From the NCBI GenBank assembly GCA_036351255.1, contig JAZBOS010000004.1:1-41806 (forward strand): 41,806 bases of DNA, in the 5' to 3' direction. The notes under the pieces were generated by a model, which was not told the DNA's origin, ran no database searches, and saw only the letters and a list, made by a program, of their open reading frames with translations. How positions within the stretch are numbered: position 1 is the first letter of the stretch; every line of letters starts with the position of its first letter. The position numbers were made by a program, and so were the translations under genes. The stretch comes from Bacteroides sp. (GTDB lineage Bacteria; Bacteroidota; Bacteroidia; Bacteroidales; UBA7960). Shown in pieces: positions 17,701 to 25,431 of this stretch.

Positions 17701-18489
17701 GTAATGTATTTCGGCCCCAAGGCCTGTGATGCCTTCCACTTCCTTGTCGATTATGTCATTGGGCAGGCGGTAGGGAGGGATCCCGTAGCGCAGCATTCCT
17801 CCTGCGTGCGCATTGCCTTCAAAGATTTCCACATGGTGACCTTCCTTAGTCAGGAAAAAAGCTGCACTCAGCCCACCCGGACCTGCACCAATTACGGCCA
17901 CTTTTTTTCCACTGGCAGGCTTTTGGACTGGCATGAATCGATCGGGTGCTTCCAAGTCAATATCGGAGGTGTAACGTTTCAGATAATCGATGCCCACGCC
18001 TATACCTTCTACCAGGTTGCGGCGACAGGCCAGCTCACAGGGACGCACGCAAACCCTGCCGCAAATGGCTGGGAGGGGGTTTGTGTTTTTAATAATTTCT
18101 ACGGCTTCACGGTGCATCCCTTTGTTGATCATGGCTATGTAGCCCTGGACATCTACTCCGGCGGGGCAGGTTTCCCTGCAAGGGGCGATGCAGTCGGCAT
18201 AGTGATTACTAACCAGCAACTCCAGAGCCATCTTGCGTGACTTACTGACACGCTCGTTTTCGGTTTCAATACGCATTCCCTCGGTGATCCTGGTGGAACA
18301 GGCAGGTTGTAACCCCCGCATGCCCTCTACTTCCACTACGCAGAGATAGCAGGAAGAGTAAGGTTCCAGACGGTCATCGTGGCAAAGAGTTGGGATTTCA
18401 ATGCCAAGCCGGCGTGCAAGTTCAAGGATGGTTTCACCTGCAATGCCTTTTACAATTCGCTTGTTAAGGATAATATTCAGATGGCTCAT
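14785..18489 (-). CDS. Large flavin/iron-sulfur subunit: NuoG-N, GltD-like and inactive FdhA-like domains (StnC-like)
   Basis: A 1234-aa multidomain protein. Order: an N-terminal [2Fe-2S] domain (C36, C47, C50, C64); a GltD/NfnB-like region with a Cys-rich entry (C100-C108, C143-C155), FAD site GAGPGGLSAA near 201 and NADP site GVIGGGNTAMD near 330; two [4Fe-4S] motifs (C630-C640 and C673-C683); then a molybdopterin-oxidoreductase-like domain with its own cluster (C708, C711, C715, C743). In formate dehydrogenases a catalytic Cys or Sec follows the TNN segment; here the stretch reads NNISSFHYLGRGSG with Gly830 at that position, so formate oxidation is unlikely. With the NuoF and NuoE homologues upstream this matches the architecture of electron-bifurcating Stn-type transhydrogenases (NADH, NADPH and ferredoxin). 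An NADH-dependent soluble dehydrogenase of another kind is the alternative. Confidence 0.85.
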   Translation of the reverse strand: MSHLNIILNKRIVKGIAGETILELARRLGIEIPTLCHDDRLEPYSSCYLCVVEVEGMRGLQPACSTRITEGMRIETENERVSKSRKMALELLVSNHYADCIAPCRETCPAGVDVQGYIAMINKGMHREAVEIIKNTNPLPAICGRVCVRPCELACRRNLVEGIGVGIDYLKRYTSDIDLEAPDRFMPVQKPASGKKVAVIGAGPGGLSAAFFLTKEGHHVEIFEGNAHAGGMLRYGIPPYRLPNDIIDKEVEGITGLGAEIHYNLKLGDNLSYAELKSNFDAVILAIGSQNGTRIGCENDDAGNIFSGIDFLRNMEATGQKYDFSGKKVGVIGGGNTAMDCCRTAMRCGAEEVTVIYRRTEKEMPANPIEIHESKLEGVNYLFLTAPARVNPDETGNIRSLTCFQMELGEPDASGRRRPVKIDGSEFDVELDIVLAAIGQKTNVNFIEDINRHAEKELVLNKWGDIAADAKTLHTSIENVFACGDGVTGPATLIEAIAQGRLAAQSCNKFLLGQEVSPPAYEFLSRRENFQKQLKADYEAWYEKQEREEMPTLDPAKRNNFKEVELGYQDQAAIKETLRCLECGCTELYTCDLKRYATKYEAVQGHFKGDYRKFQVRYDHPFVEIDNNKCILCSRCVRICSEVVGANALGLINRGFDTFIAPSLGESLLHTYCESCGMCIETCPTGAITENVPFKPGPVPLDQFNTICNYCSVGCQITLHHKSSFFAKASGSHGLINKDASLCRYGKFGYRYLNDPSRITKPLLKQNGSFKEISFEQAFDLIGEKILGVKPNKNAFFAGARLSNEEIYLLQKLARAAVLTNNISSFHYLGRGSGYFKNSHNNVPFDQIHSAQRIFLLGSELNLENAVPGFYINNLREKQNIPLEVITTAEQSAMAHKADKVLTIKSYVHFLRAANHYILSNKLQNNIFIDDHCTGLDEYSQQLLAHDFNTLLEGAGCSKETLAAFVENFNNEHQSIILYSEKHLNSSACHEVHNLAYLTGKPGKNASGLISLKEKNNAQGIFDMGASAALAPGGKNLRDKTVLKQLENFWKTSKLSAEIEEDQWGLLSSGKLKNVFVFGEDPLGCAIDKDLVRDSLMKSDFLVVQDLFMTETASMANLILPASLHFETGGSFTNTQKFIQQFEDSVTGPVALNNLQQLMAMAKALGTDWTYEGPADVLLEVANVIQQMPANGKAPFSFHLPATDQETHYFNHGCDYLVKYFDDEWEKAFNQNQS

Positions 18490-18517
18490 GGAATGTTTTT
18501 TTCTTATTGGATATTTC

Positions 18518-20296
18518 CTAGCTTATTTGAATGGCCCCGAATTTACAGCGGGTAAAACAAACACCGCACTGAATGCAGATATCCTGATGGATAAAATGGA
18601 TCTCCCGCTTTCCGCCTTCAATGGCATCCACCGGGCAGCCCTTTGAACAGGACATGCATCCTGTGCATTTCTCGGGATCTACCTGATAAGTCAGGAGTTT
18701 TTTGCAACTCAGTGCAGGACACTTCTTGTCGCGGATATGGGCTTCATACTCATCTCTGAAATACTTGATGGTGGTAAGCACGGGGTTTGGTGCAGTCTGG
18801 CCCAAACCGCAGAGGGAACCTTCTTTAATGTTTTGTGCCAGTTCCTCCAGCAACTCAATATCGCCTTCCTGTCCTTCGCCTTCAGTAATTCGTGTCAGGA
18901 TTTCGAGCATCCGCTTGGTGCCTATCCTGCAAAAGGTACATTTACCGCAGGATTCTTTCTGGGTGAAATCAAGGAAGAAGCGGGCGATATCCACCACACA
19001 GGTGGTCTCGTCCATGACTACCATACCGCCCGATCCCATAATGGCGCCAGTGGCGGTCACCGAGTCGTAATCAACGATGGTATCAGAAAGGTACTCAGGC
19101 ACACAGCCCCCGGAAGGTCCTCCCAGTTGCACTGCCTTAAATTTTTTATCTCCCTGGATGCCACCCCCCAGTTTGTAAATGATGTCTTTGATGGTGATTC
19201 CCATTGGAACTTCTACCAAGCCGCCGTGCTTGATCTTTCCGGTAAGGGCAAACACTTTGGTGCCCTTGCTTTTTTCAGTACCCAGTCTGGCGTATGCTTC
19301 AGGCCCATTGAAGATGATCCAGGGGATGTTAACAAAGGTCTCGACATTGTTGATGTTGGTAGGGTTCTTCCACAGTCCGCTTTGCGCTGGGAAGGGAGGT
19401 CTGCGGCGGGGCATTCCCCTGCGCCCTTCGATGGAAGCGATGAGCGCTGTTTCCTCGCCGCAAACAAAAGCACCAGCCCCTTCTTTTATCCTTATATTAA
19501 AATCAAAGCCTGTGATGCCAAACAGATCCTTGCCGAGGTATCCTTTCTTGCGGGCCTGATCGAGGGCAATGTTCAGGCGTTTTATGGCCAGGGGGTATTC
19601 GGCCCTGCAGTAAATATAGCCTTCGGAAGCCCCAATGGCATAGCCGCATATGATCATTCCTTCCAAAACCCCGTGTGGGTCGCCTTCCAGGATGGAACGG
19701 TCCATAAAGGCTCCGGGATCGCCTTCGTCGGCATTGCAAATAACGTATTTTTGCGGTGCATCATAATTACGGGCAAATTTCCATTTCATCCCGGTTTGAA
19801 ATCCGCCGCCACCTCGTCCCCGCAAACCTGAGTCCATTACCATTTGGATCACTTGCTCGGGTTGAAGGTGGTTGTCTGCAATTTTTCGAATGGCTGCATA
19901 CCCATTACGCGACTCATATTCCTTAATGTTTTCAGGATCCATGTGTCCGCAGTTTCTAAGGGCGATTTTAACCTGATCTTCAAAAAACGACTCGTCGGGT
20001 GAAGGAAATTTTTCACTCTGAACGATGTATTCGGGAACAGGGGAGAAGTTCTTGATATGTTTCTCGATGATCTCATCAGCTTTAGATGGGTCCACATGGC
20101 CATACAGGTAACTGCCTGATTCGTCAATGATCTCCACCAGGGGCTCGCGGTAACACATGCCAACGCAACTGGTTTTTTTTAGTTCAAAATCCAGGTTGTC
20201 GGTTGTTTTGATGCGTTCAAACTCCTGATAGGTTTTCCCTGCACCTGCTGCAATCCCACAACTTCCCAAACCTACAATAACGGTTGTCTTTTTCAT
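18518..20296 (-). CDS. NuoF/HydB-like NADH-binding flavoprotein subunit
   Basis: A 592-aa cytoplasmic subunit that should bind NADH, FMN and several clusters. It has an N-terminal thioredoxin-like [2Fe-2S] domain (C13, C44, C48), the NADH/FMN glycine loop GRGGGGFQTG at 160-169 with CNADEGDPGAFMDR, and the [4Fe-4S] N3-type motif ESCGKCTFCRIGT. A C-terminal two-cluster ferredoxin domain (CTGCMSCSKGC from 544 and CIQCGVCFTRC from 574) follows. Those N- and C-terminal extensions distinguish HydB/HndC/StnB proteins from plain NuoF of complex I. It lies between the NuoE-like and StnC-like genes with gaps of 18 and 28 bases. No [FeFe]-hydrogenase subunit is in the cluster, which argues against a hydrogenase. 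Confidence 0.92.
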   Translation of the reverse strand: MKKTTVIVGLGSCGIAAGAGKTYQEFERIKTTDNLDFELKKTSCVGMCYREPLVEIIDESGSYLYGHVDPSKADEIIEKHIKNFSPVPEYIVQSEKFPSPDESFFEDQVKIALRNCGHMDPENIKEYESRNGYAAIRKIADNHLQPEQVIQMVMDSGLRGRGGGGFQTGMKWKFARNYDAPQKYVICNADEGDPGAFMDRSILEGDPHGVLEGMIICGYAIGASEGYIYCRAEYPLAIKRLNIALDQARKKGYLGKDLFGITGFDFNIRIKEGAGAFVCGEETALIASIEGRRGMPRRRPPFPAQSGLWKNPTNINNVETFVNIPWIIFNGPEAYARLGTEKSKGTKVFALTGKIKHGGLVEVPMGITIKDIIYKLGGGIQGDKKFKAVQLGGPSGGCVPEYLSDTIVDYDSVTATGAIMGSGGMVVMDETTCVVDIARFFLDFTQKESCGKCTFCRIGTKRMLEILTRITEGEGQEGDIELLEELAQNIKEGSLCGLGQTAPNPVLTTIKYFRDEYEAHIRDKKCPALSCKKLLTYQVDPEKCTGCMSCSKGCPVDAIEGGKREIHFIHQDICIQCGVCFTRCKFGAIQIS

Positions 20297-20314
20297 CAGC
20301 TGGTCTTTTTTGGT

Positions 20315-20836
20315 TTACTGGACTTCGTTGCGACGTATTTCTTTAATAATCTTAAGGGCTTCCTTTGGAGTCAGCTTCCCGTGGGTTTCTTCATCCACCA
20401 TCATGACAGGAGCAAGGGAACAGCAACCCAAACAGGCGACGGTTTCCACAGTAAAAAGGCCATCAGGGGTCGTCTCTCCGTCTTTAACTTCTAAGAAGTC
20501 AAGCAACTCATCCGTGATGGCAGTGACATTCTGCACGTGGCAAGCCGTTCCATGACACATCTTGATGATATGCTTCCCTGAAGGGGTAAGCCGGAACTGT
20601 GCATAGAAGGTGGCAACACCATATAATTCACTCAGATTAAGTCCAGTATCTAGGTTAAGCTTGAGAAAGGCTTCCCGGGGGATGTAACCAAACAGGGTTT
20701 GGGTTCCCTGGAGTAGGGGGATCATATTTCCCTTTTTTCCCTTAAATTTATTAATCAGCGCATCCATTGGTGACAAATCGACCGCAGGGAATTGGGGTTG
20801 GGCTGGGGGATCAGGTACTATCCTTTTTATGCGCAT
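20315..20836 (-). CDS. NuoE/HydC-like [2Fe-2S] subunit
   Basis: A 173-aa thioredoxin-like ferredoxin, first gene of the operon. The cluster ligands are visible as C-x4-C in KMCHGTACH and C-x3-C in ACLGCCSLAP. LYGVATFYAQFRL and the C-terminal LTPEALKIIKEI-like helix are also typical. It passes electrons between the NuoF-like subunit and the rest of the complex. A weak -7-like element (TAATTTTC on the minus strand, 20862-20869) lies upstream, but no -33 box is evident. Confidence 0.92.
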   Translation of the reverse strand: MRIKRIVPDPPAQPQFPAVDLSPMDALINKFKGKKGNMIPLLQGTQTLFGYIPREAFLKLNLDTGLNLSELYGVATFYAQFRLTPSGKHIIKMCHGTACHVQNVTAITDELLDFLEVKDGETTPDGLFTVETVACLGCCSLAPVMMVDEETHGKLTPKEALKIIKEIRRNEVQ

Positions 20837-20950
20837 GGAATCAGTATTTTAGTTTCAGCCTGAAAATTAAATAAAAATGAAGATAGTGCAGGGAAAGAAA
20901 AAAATATTTTTTTTATTCCGGATTTCTTGCATATGTCATTTATTTTTATA

Positions 20951-20986
20951 AAAAAGGGCCGTGCAGACACCTGCACAGCCCTTTTT
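20951..20986 (-). terminator. Terminator after the first glutamate dehydrogenase
   Basis: AAAAAGGGC and GTGCAG on one side pair with CTGCAC and GCCCTTTTT on the other, with one C/A mismatch and an ACAC loop. On the minus strand it ends in a T run. Confidence 0.8.
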
Positions 20987-21003
20987 GATGAAGTAAACCC
21001 TTA

Positions 21004-22341
21004 TTAAATAACGCCTTGGTCAATCATAGCATCGGCCACTTTGATGAAACCAGCTACGTTGGCGCCTTTTACATAGTTAACAAATCCATTCTCTTCTTTG
21101 CCATATTTTACGCAAGCTTCATGGATGTTGACCATAATTTGGTGAAGTTTATCTTCCACTTCTTTGGCAGTCCAATTTAATTTCATTGCGTTCTGGGTCT
21201 GCTCCAGACCGGAGGTAGCAACACCGCCTGCGTTGGAAGCTTTTCCAGGTGCGTAAAGAATCTTGGCGTTGAGGAAGATCTCCATGGCTTCGGGCGTGCA
21301 AGGCATGTTTGCCCCTTCCGAAACGCAAATTACGCCATTATTGACCAGGTTCTGGGCATCCTGGGCGTTCAATTCGTTCTGTATGGCGCATGGGAGAGCC
21401 ACATCACATTTCACTTCCCAAGGACGCTTTCCTTCAAAGAACTGGGCATTGGGGAACTCATAGGTGTAAGGTTTAACAATGTCCTGGTTAGATGCGCGCA
21501 GTTCAAGCAGGTAATCGATCTTTTCGCCACTGATGCCATCGGGGTCATACACATAACCATCGGGGCCGCTAATGGTTACAACCCTTGCACCCAATTGATT
21601 AGCCTTGATGATGGAGCCCCAGGAAACGTTACCAAAACCAGAAACTGCAACAATTTTTCCTTTCAATGATTCACCGCGGGTTTTAAGCATTTCTTCGGCA
21701 AAATAAACATTACCGAAACCGGTTGCTTCGGGACGGATAAGGCTGCCTCCCCAGTTGCGACCTTTGCCTGTCATCACACCGTTGTGGGTGTTGACCAGTT
21801 TCTTGTACATCCCATAAAGAAAGCCTATTTCACGGCCACCAACGCCAATGTCACCCGCAGGAATATCGGTATCAGGTCCGATATAACGGTAGAGTTCGGC
21901 CATAAAGCTCTGGCAGAAGCGCATGATCTCAGCATTGGATTTTCCTTTGGGATTGAAATCGCTACCCCCTTTGGCACCTCCCATTGGAAGAGTCGTAAGC
22001 GCGTTCTTGAAAGTCTGCTCAAAACCAAGGAATTTCAATCCGCCAAGCGTTACACTGGGGTGAAAACGCAAACCGCCCTTGTAAGGACCAATTGCATTGT
22101 TGAATTGAACACGGTAGCCACGGTTAACATTGACATTGCCCTTGTCGTCAAGCCATTCAACCTTGAAAGAAATAACCCTGTCGGGTTCAATGATCCTTTC
22201 AATAATGTTGTTGGCATCATACTTGGGATTCTCTTTGATGACGTCTTCAATCGTTTCAAGTACTTCCTTAACTGCCTGCAGAAACTCGGGCTGTCCTGGA
22301 TTTTTCTTTTCCAGGTCTGCCATGATCTTTTCTAAGTCCAT
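21004..22341 (-). CDS. gdhA: Glutamate dehydrogenase, hexameric type, copy 1
   Basis: A 445-aa enzyme interconverting glutamate with 2-oxoglutarate and ammonium. Motifs: GPYKGGLRFHPSV, the catalytic-lysine region PMGGAKGGSDFNPKG, PAGDIGVGGREIGF, and the C-terminal GLEQTQNAMKLNW and KGANVAGFIKVADAM. The dinucleotide-fold segment reads VSGFGNVSWGS and then TISGPDGYVYDPDGI. This SGPDG signature resembles the NAD-dependent enzyme of Clostridium symbiosum, whereas copy 2 has an SDSNG segment closer to NADP-dependent enzymes. NAD preference is therefore inferred, not shown. The gene has its own promoter and terminator. Confidence 0.95.
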   Translation of the reverse strand: MDLEKIMADLEKKNPGQPEFLQAVKEVLETIEDVIKENPKYDANNIIERIIEPDRVISFKVEWLDDKGNVNVNRGYRVQFNNAIGPYKGGLRFHPSVTLGGLKFLGFEQTFKNALTTLPMGGAKGGSDFNPKGKSNAEIMRFCQSFMAELYRYIGPDTDIPAGDIGVGGREIGFLYGMYKKLVNTHNGVMTGKGRNWGGSLIRPEATGFGNVYFAEEMLKTRGESLKGKIVAVSGFGNVSWGSIIKANQLGARVVTISGPDGYVYDPDGISGEKIDYLLELRASNQDIVKPYTYEFPNAQFFEGKRPWEVKCDVALPCAIQNELNAQDAQNLVNNGVICVSEGANMPCTPEAMEIFLNAKILYAPGKASNAGGVATSGLEQTQNAMKLNWTAKEVEDKLHQIMVNIHEACVKYGKEENGFVNYVKGANVAGFIKVADAMIDQGVI

Positions 22342-22406
22342 AATTTAACAGATTTAAAATGTTTTGAATAGGGGTGATGTTAAAAAATTAACGTTGATTT
22401 CCGGGG

Positions 22407-22437
22407 CGAAATTAGGCCTTATTTTATAGATAACAAA
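22407..22437 (-). promoter_or_regulatory. Promoter of glutamate dehydrogenase copy 1
   Basis: On the minus strand TTTG (22437-22434) is followed after 19 bases by TAATTTCG (22414-22407), one mismatch from TAnnTTTG. The expected start site leaves a leader of about 60 bases. Confidence 0.55.
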
Positions 22438-22452
22438 GCAAAGACAGGAAAT

Positions 22453-25431
22453 TTATTTTTCTGGTTTTAAAACAATTCCGGTCTTTTTGCTTCCATCTAT
22501 TTTTATGATGACAGGGTCAGTAAATTTCAAATGCCTGACGAATTGATCTTCATAAACGGCCTTTTGTTTATTGAGGAATTCAAGGTCGTAATGTCCTTCG
22601 CCGATAAAAGGGTTAATTGTGAAATAACCGACATTAAACGAGGTGAGGTTTTGGAAGAAATGAGTGCCCTGGCTGGGGTCTATGTGAAAATCTTTCAATC
22701 CGGCCTCCACAATGAGTCTGGCTGCTGATATCTGTGCCCATTTGACAGGTATACCAAGCCAGGGATCGGCTGATCCCCAGCGGCCTGGCCCAACAAGGAT
22801 ATAATTGCCGTTGTTGTTTACAAACTGACTATTCAGCCGGTCAACGACCTGGGCAATTTCTTTGGTGGAAGCAGGATTGAATGAGTCGGGCTTCACATAA
22901 ATGAAATCACGGATGGTGTCTAAAAGTCCATTTCCAAGAGCTTGGTGACTGATGATAATGGATTTCTCAGGCACACAGGAATTGATTTTGATCCTATGGC
23001 GCTCCTGGGTTTCCACCACAGGCCTGATTTGCAGGAAATTAAACCCCTTGTTCTGACCTTCCGGTACATCCAGGTTGGCAGCAAATTCAATTTCTACCTG
23101 GTTGTTCATTTCTTTTAGCCCGATTTCCAGCAGGGTTTTCAGGATATCAGCCAAAGGAAAAACGTTGTGCTGTAAAATATTTGAAAAGGTAATGATCACT
23201 TTTCCTGACTCGTAAATGCCATCACGAACAATATGATCCTCATAATCATAGGTGGAGGCAATATATTTTAGTGAAGCATCTGAAAGGGCATCACGGATCT
23301 TAAGTTTAAAGAGGTTTTCGGCATCATTTATACTCGGTCTGAATTTTTCGGGATCCATATTAAGGCTGAAAAAATCTTTCTGACTGTCGCGGAGGGCAAA
23401 GTCAGGATTGGAGAGTTGCAAAGCCTTTTCAGGATACTTTGGGGAGAAGCGCAGAGAAATACCTCCTTCCACAATGGTGCGCCCCAGACCAAATGCAATG
23501 TTGGCAACTCCATCTTCATAACGCTCAGGCTCAATAGGGTAGAAGTTCACTGAGCGTGCAACGCCTGAAAGGGTAGGGTAAAACTTGTTGCCATATGACC
23601 TTCCGGCTACCTCTTGAATCACCACGGCCATTTTTTCCTCGTCGATCACGTTGGAAGTAGCAGAAATATAGGCTTTGCTTTCACGAAAAAATACGGAAGC
23701 ATAAACGCTTTTTATAGCTTGCTCGAGTTGTTGCATTCGCACGGAACGCTCTGGATGGTTGTTAGAGATCATATAGGTGGAATACACCCCGGCAAAAGGC
23801 TGATAGTGGCTATCTTCGAGCAAACTGCTTGAACGAATGGCAAGCGGTGCATTGAAGAATCCTGCAATGTCCTTGACATAAGATTTCAGACGTGAAGGGG
23901 TGCGAGCTTCAACAAAACGTTCGAGGATCTCTTCATCACTTGCATTTGAAAGGGCAAATTCATAGAGTTCATTTTCTTCCATGAACTCATCGAACATATC
24001 AGTGGTAATGACAACTGTTCTGGGAATAGCAACCGTAACCCCTTCCCATTGATACATGATTTTGTACTTGTTGATCACCGAGTCGATAAAGGCTAAGCCC
24101 CTGGCTTTGCCCCCCAATTGGCCATCTCCAAGTCGGGTGAAGACTGCATATTCATCAAAATAACTGGCAATGATCCCCCGGCCTTTGGTACGACGGTAAT
24201 TGGCGATGGTGTCAATAAGATAACTGCGAATTTCTTCAATGTTTCCAAAATCTTCACGGCTTTTTTCGGCGAATACATTGGCTAGTGAAAACAGTGCACG
24301 GGCCTTAAGCCAGCGAGAGAAGTGATTATTCGACACATGGTATTCTAGCGTTTTTGCGGGAACCCTGGCAATCTTTACCTGTAAGGAATGCAGGTTGTTT
24401 GCCCGGTCCTCTTCCCTTCCTGTCAGGGGTTCCTTAAATACAAAATCCCCGAAACCATAGTTCTCCCGGATATATTGTTTTAGTTCAACCAGGAGAGTTT
24501 TTGAGTATTTGTTAATAAAACTGACCCTGAGTTCCTGCATGATGCCTTCATCCCACTCATCTGACGATTGCAGCATAATGGGCAATTGGCTGTCTGCTTT
24601 GCGGATGTGTCTGGCAAAGCGAATCCCCGCTTCTTTATCGTTTTTACCTTTCCTCGAATAACTGATGTCGGAAATGACTCCCAGCAAGTTCTGGTGGTAT
24701 TTTTCAAACAGGCTTACAGCCTCTTCATAGGTTTTTGCAAGGAGTATCTTGGGCCTTGCACGCATCCGCATGGTTTTCCGGTGCTCATTCAGGCCTTCTG
24801 TCATCAGCTCATTAGTTTGGTCAAAAATGACCTTATAAATGGTTGGAAGGTAAGATGAATAATACCTGATTGAATCTTCAACCAGCAAGATTGCCTGAAC
24901 TCCGATCACGTCAATGTCAAATTCAGCATTCATGCGATCTTCCAGCAGTTTGATAATGGCCAGCAACAGACTTGAATTACCCAACCATGAGAAGACATAA
25001 TCAATGCCGCTTAAATCCTCATTGGATAGTTTTATTGAAACTTCACGTGAGAAATGTGTCAGCACCACAATTGGGATCTTTGAGTAACGCTTTTTTACCT
25101 TTTTGGCCATCTCGAAGGCATCAATCTTCCCCACATTCAGCATCGTAATTACCAGGTCGAATTCTTTTTCTTCTAGCAGTTCAAATGCTTCTTCAGAGGA
25201 GCTGGCCTTAGTGAATTGCGGGGGGTAACGCAGGTTCTTGGAAGTGTATTCAAGAAAGATTTTTTCGTTAATACGCCCGTCTTCTTCCAGCATAAAGGCA
25301 TCATAGTTGCTGCAAATTAAAAGCACATTAATGATTCGTTTTTGCATCAGATCTTCATAAGCGATCTCGGCAAAATCATAATGATCAGTGGAAAACTGTT
25401 CGTTGTATTTATATTTTGACTTCAGTGTCAT
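22453..25431 (-). CDS. Receiver-like plus PEP-synthase ATP-binding (PPDK_N) domain protein, copy 2
   Basis: A 992-aa protein of unknown function. Residues about 30-170 and 180-330 resemble two receiver folds (VLLICSNYDAFMLEEDG with FDLVITMLNVG; AILLVEDSIRYYSSYLP with GVISDISYSRKG). From about 435 to 800 it matches the ATP-grasp N-terminal domain of PEP synthase and pyruvate phosphate dikinase: GGKARGLAFID near 440, LAIRSSSLLEDS near 527, QPFAGVYSTY, EEKMAVVIQEVAG, and the closing QIRPVVE. A distinct C-terminal block has GPGRWGSADPWLGIP near 880 and QGTHFFQNLTSFNVGYF. The swivelling phospho-histidine domain and the PEP/pyruvate barrel of true PpsA/PpdK are absent, so it cannot carry out the full reaction. 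Its start codon overlaps the stop of the upstream paralogue (ATGA), implying coupled translation and probably a complex. Confidence 0.8.
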   Translation of the reverse strand: MTLKSKYKYNEQFSTDHYDFAEIAYEDLMQKRIINVLLICSNYDAFMLEEDGRINEKIFLEYTSKNLRYPPQFTKASSSEEAFELLEEKEFDLVITMLNVGKIDAFEMAKKVKKRYSKIPIVVLTHFSREVSIKLSNEDLSGIDYVFSWLGNSSLLLAIIKLLEDRMNAEFDIDVIGVQAILLVEDSIRYYSSYLPTIYKVIFDQTNELMTEGLNEHRKTMRMRARPKILLAKTYEEAVSLFEKYHQNLLGVISDISYSRKGKNDKEAGIRFARHIRKADSQLPIMLQSSDEWDEGIMQELRVSFINKYSKTLLVELKQYIRENYGFGDFVFKEPLTGREEDRANNLHSLQVKIARVPAKTLEYHVSNNHFSRWLKARALFSLANVFAEKSREDFGNIEEIRSYLIDTIANYRRTKGRGIIASYFDEYAVFTRLGDGQLGGKARGLAFIDSVINKYKIMYQWEGVTVAIPRTVVITTDMFDEFMEENELYEFALSNASDEEILERFVEARTPSRLKSYVKDIAGFFNAPLAIRSSSLLEDSHYQPFAGVYSTYMISNNHPERSVRMQQLEQAIKSVYASVFFRESKAYISATSNVIDEEKMAVVIQEVAGRSYGNKFYPTLSGVARSVNFYPIEPERYEDGVANIAFGLGRTIVEGGISLRFSPKYPEKALQLSNPDFALRDSQKDFFSLNMDPEKFRPSINDAENLFKLKIRDALSDASLKYIASTYDYEDHIVRDGIYESGKVIITFSNILQHNVFPLADILKTLLEIGLKEMNNQVEIEFAANLDVPEGQNKGFNFLQIRPVVETQERHRIKINSCVPEKSIIISHQALGNGLLDTIRDFIYVKPDSFNPASTKEIAQVVDRLNSQFVNNNGNYILVGPGRWGSADPWLGIPVKWAQISAARLIVEAGLKDFHIDPSQGTHFFQNLTSFNVGYFTINPFIGEGHYDLEFLNKQKAVYEDQFVRHLKFTDPVIIKIDGSKKTGIVLKPEK

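Noticed and set aside
14785..18489. Formate dehydrogenase annotation for the large subunit
   Set aside because: The position of the catalytic Cys or Sec holds Gly830, although the cluster cysteines are kept.
18737..19831. A 364-codon open frame on the plus strand
   Set aside because: It lies wholly antisense within the NuoF-like gene, which has clear cluster and nucleotide motifs, and the peptide has no recognisable domain. High-GC third-position bias in the real gene keeps this frame open.
18518..20836. [FeFe]-hydrogenase (HndABC) reading of the NuoE/NuoF-like genes
   Set aside because: No subunit with hydrogenase H-cluster motifs is in the operon; the third subunit is GltD/FdhA-like.
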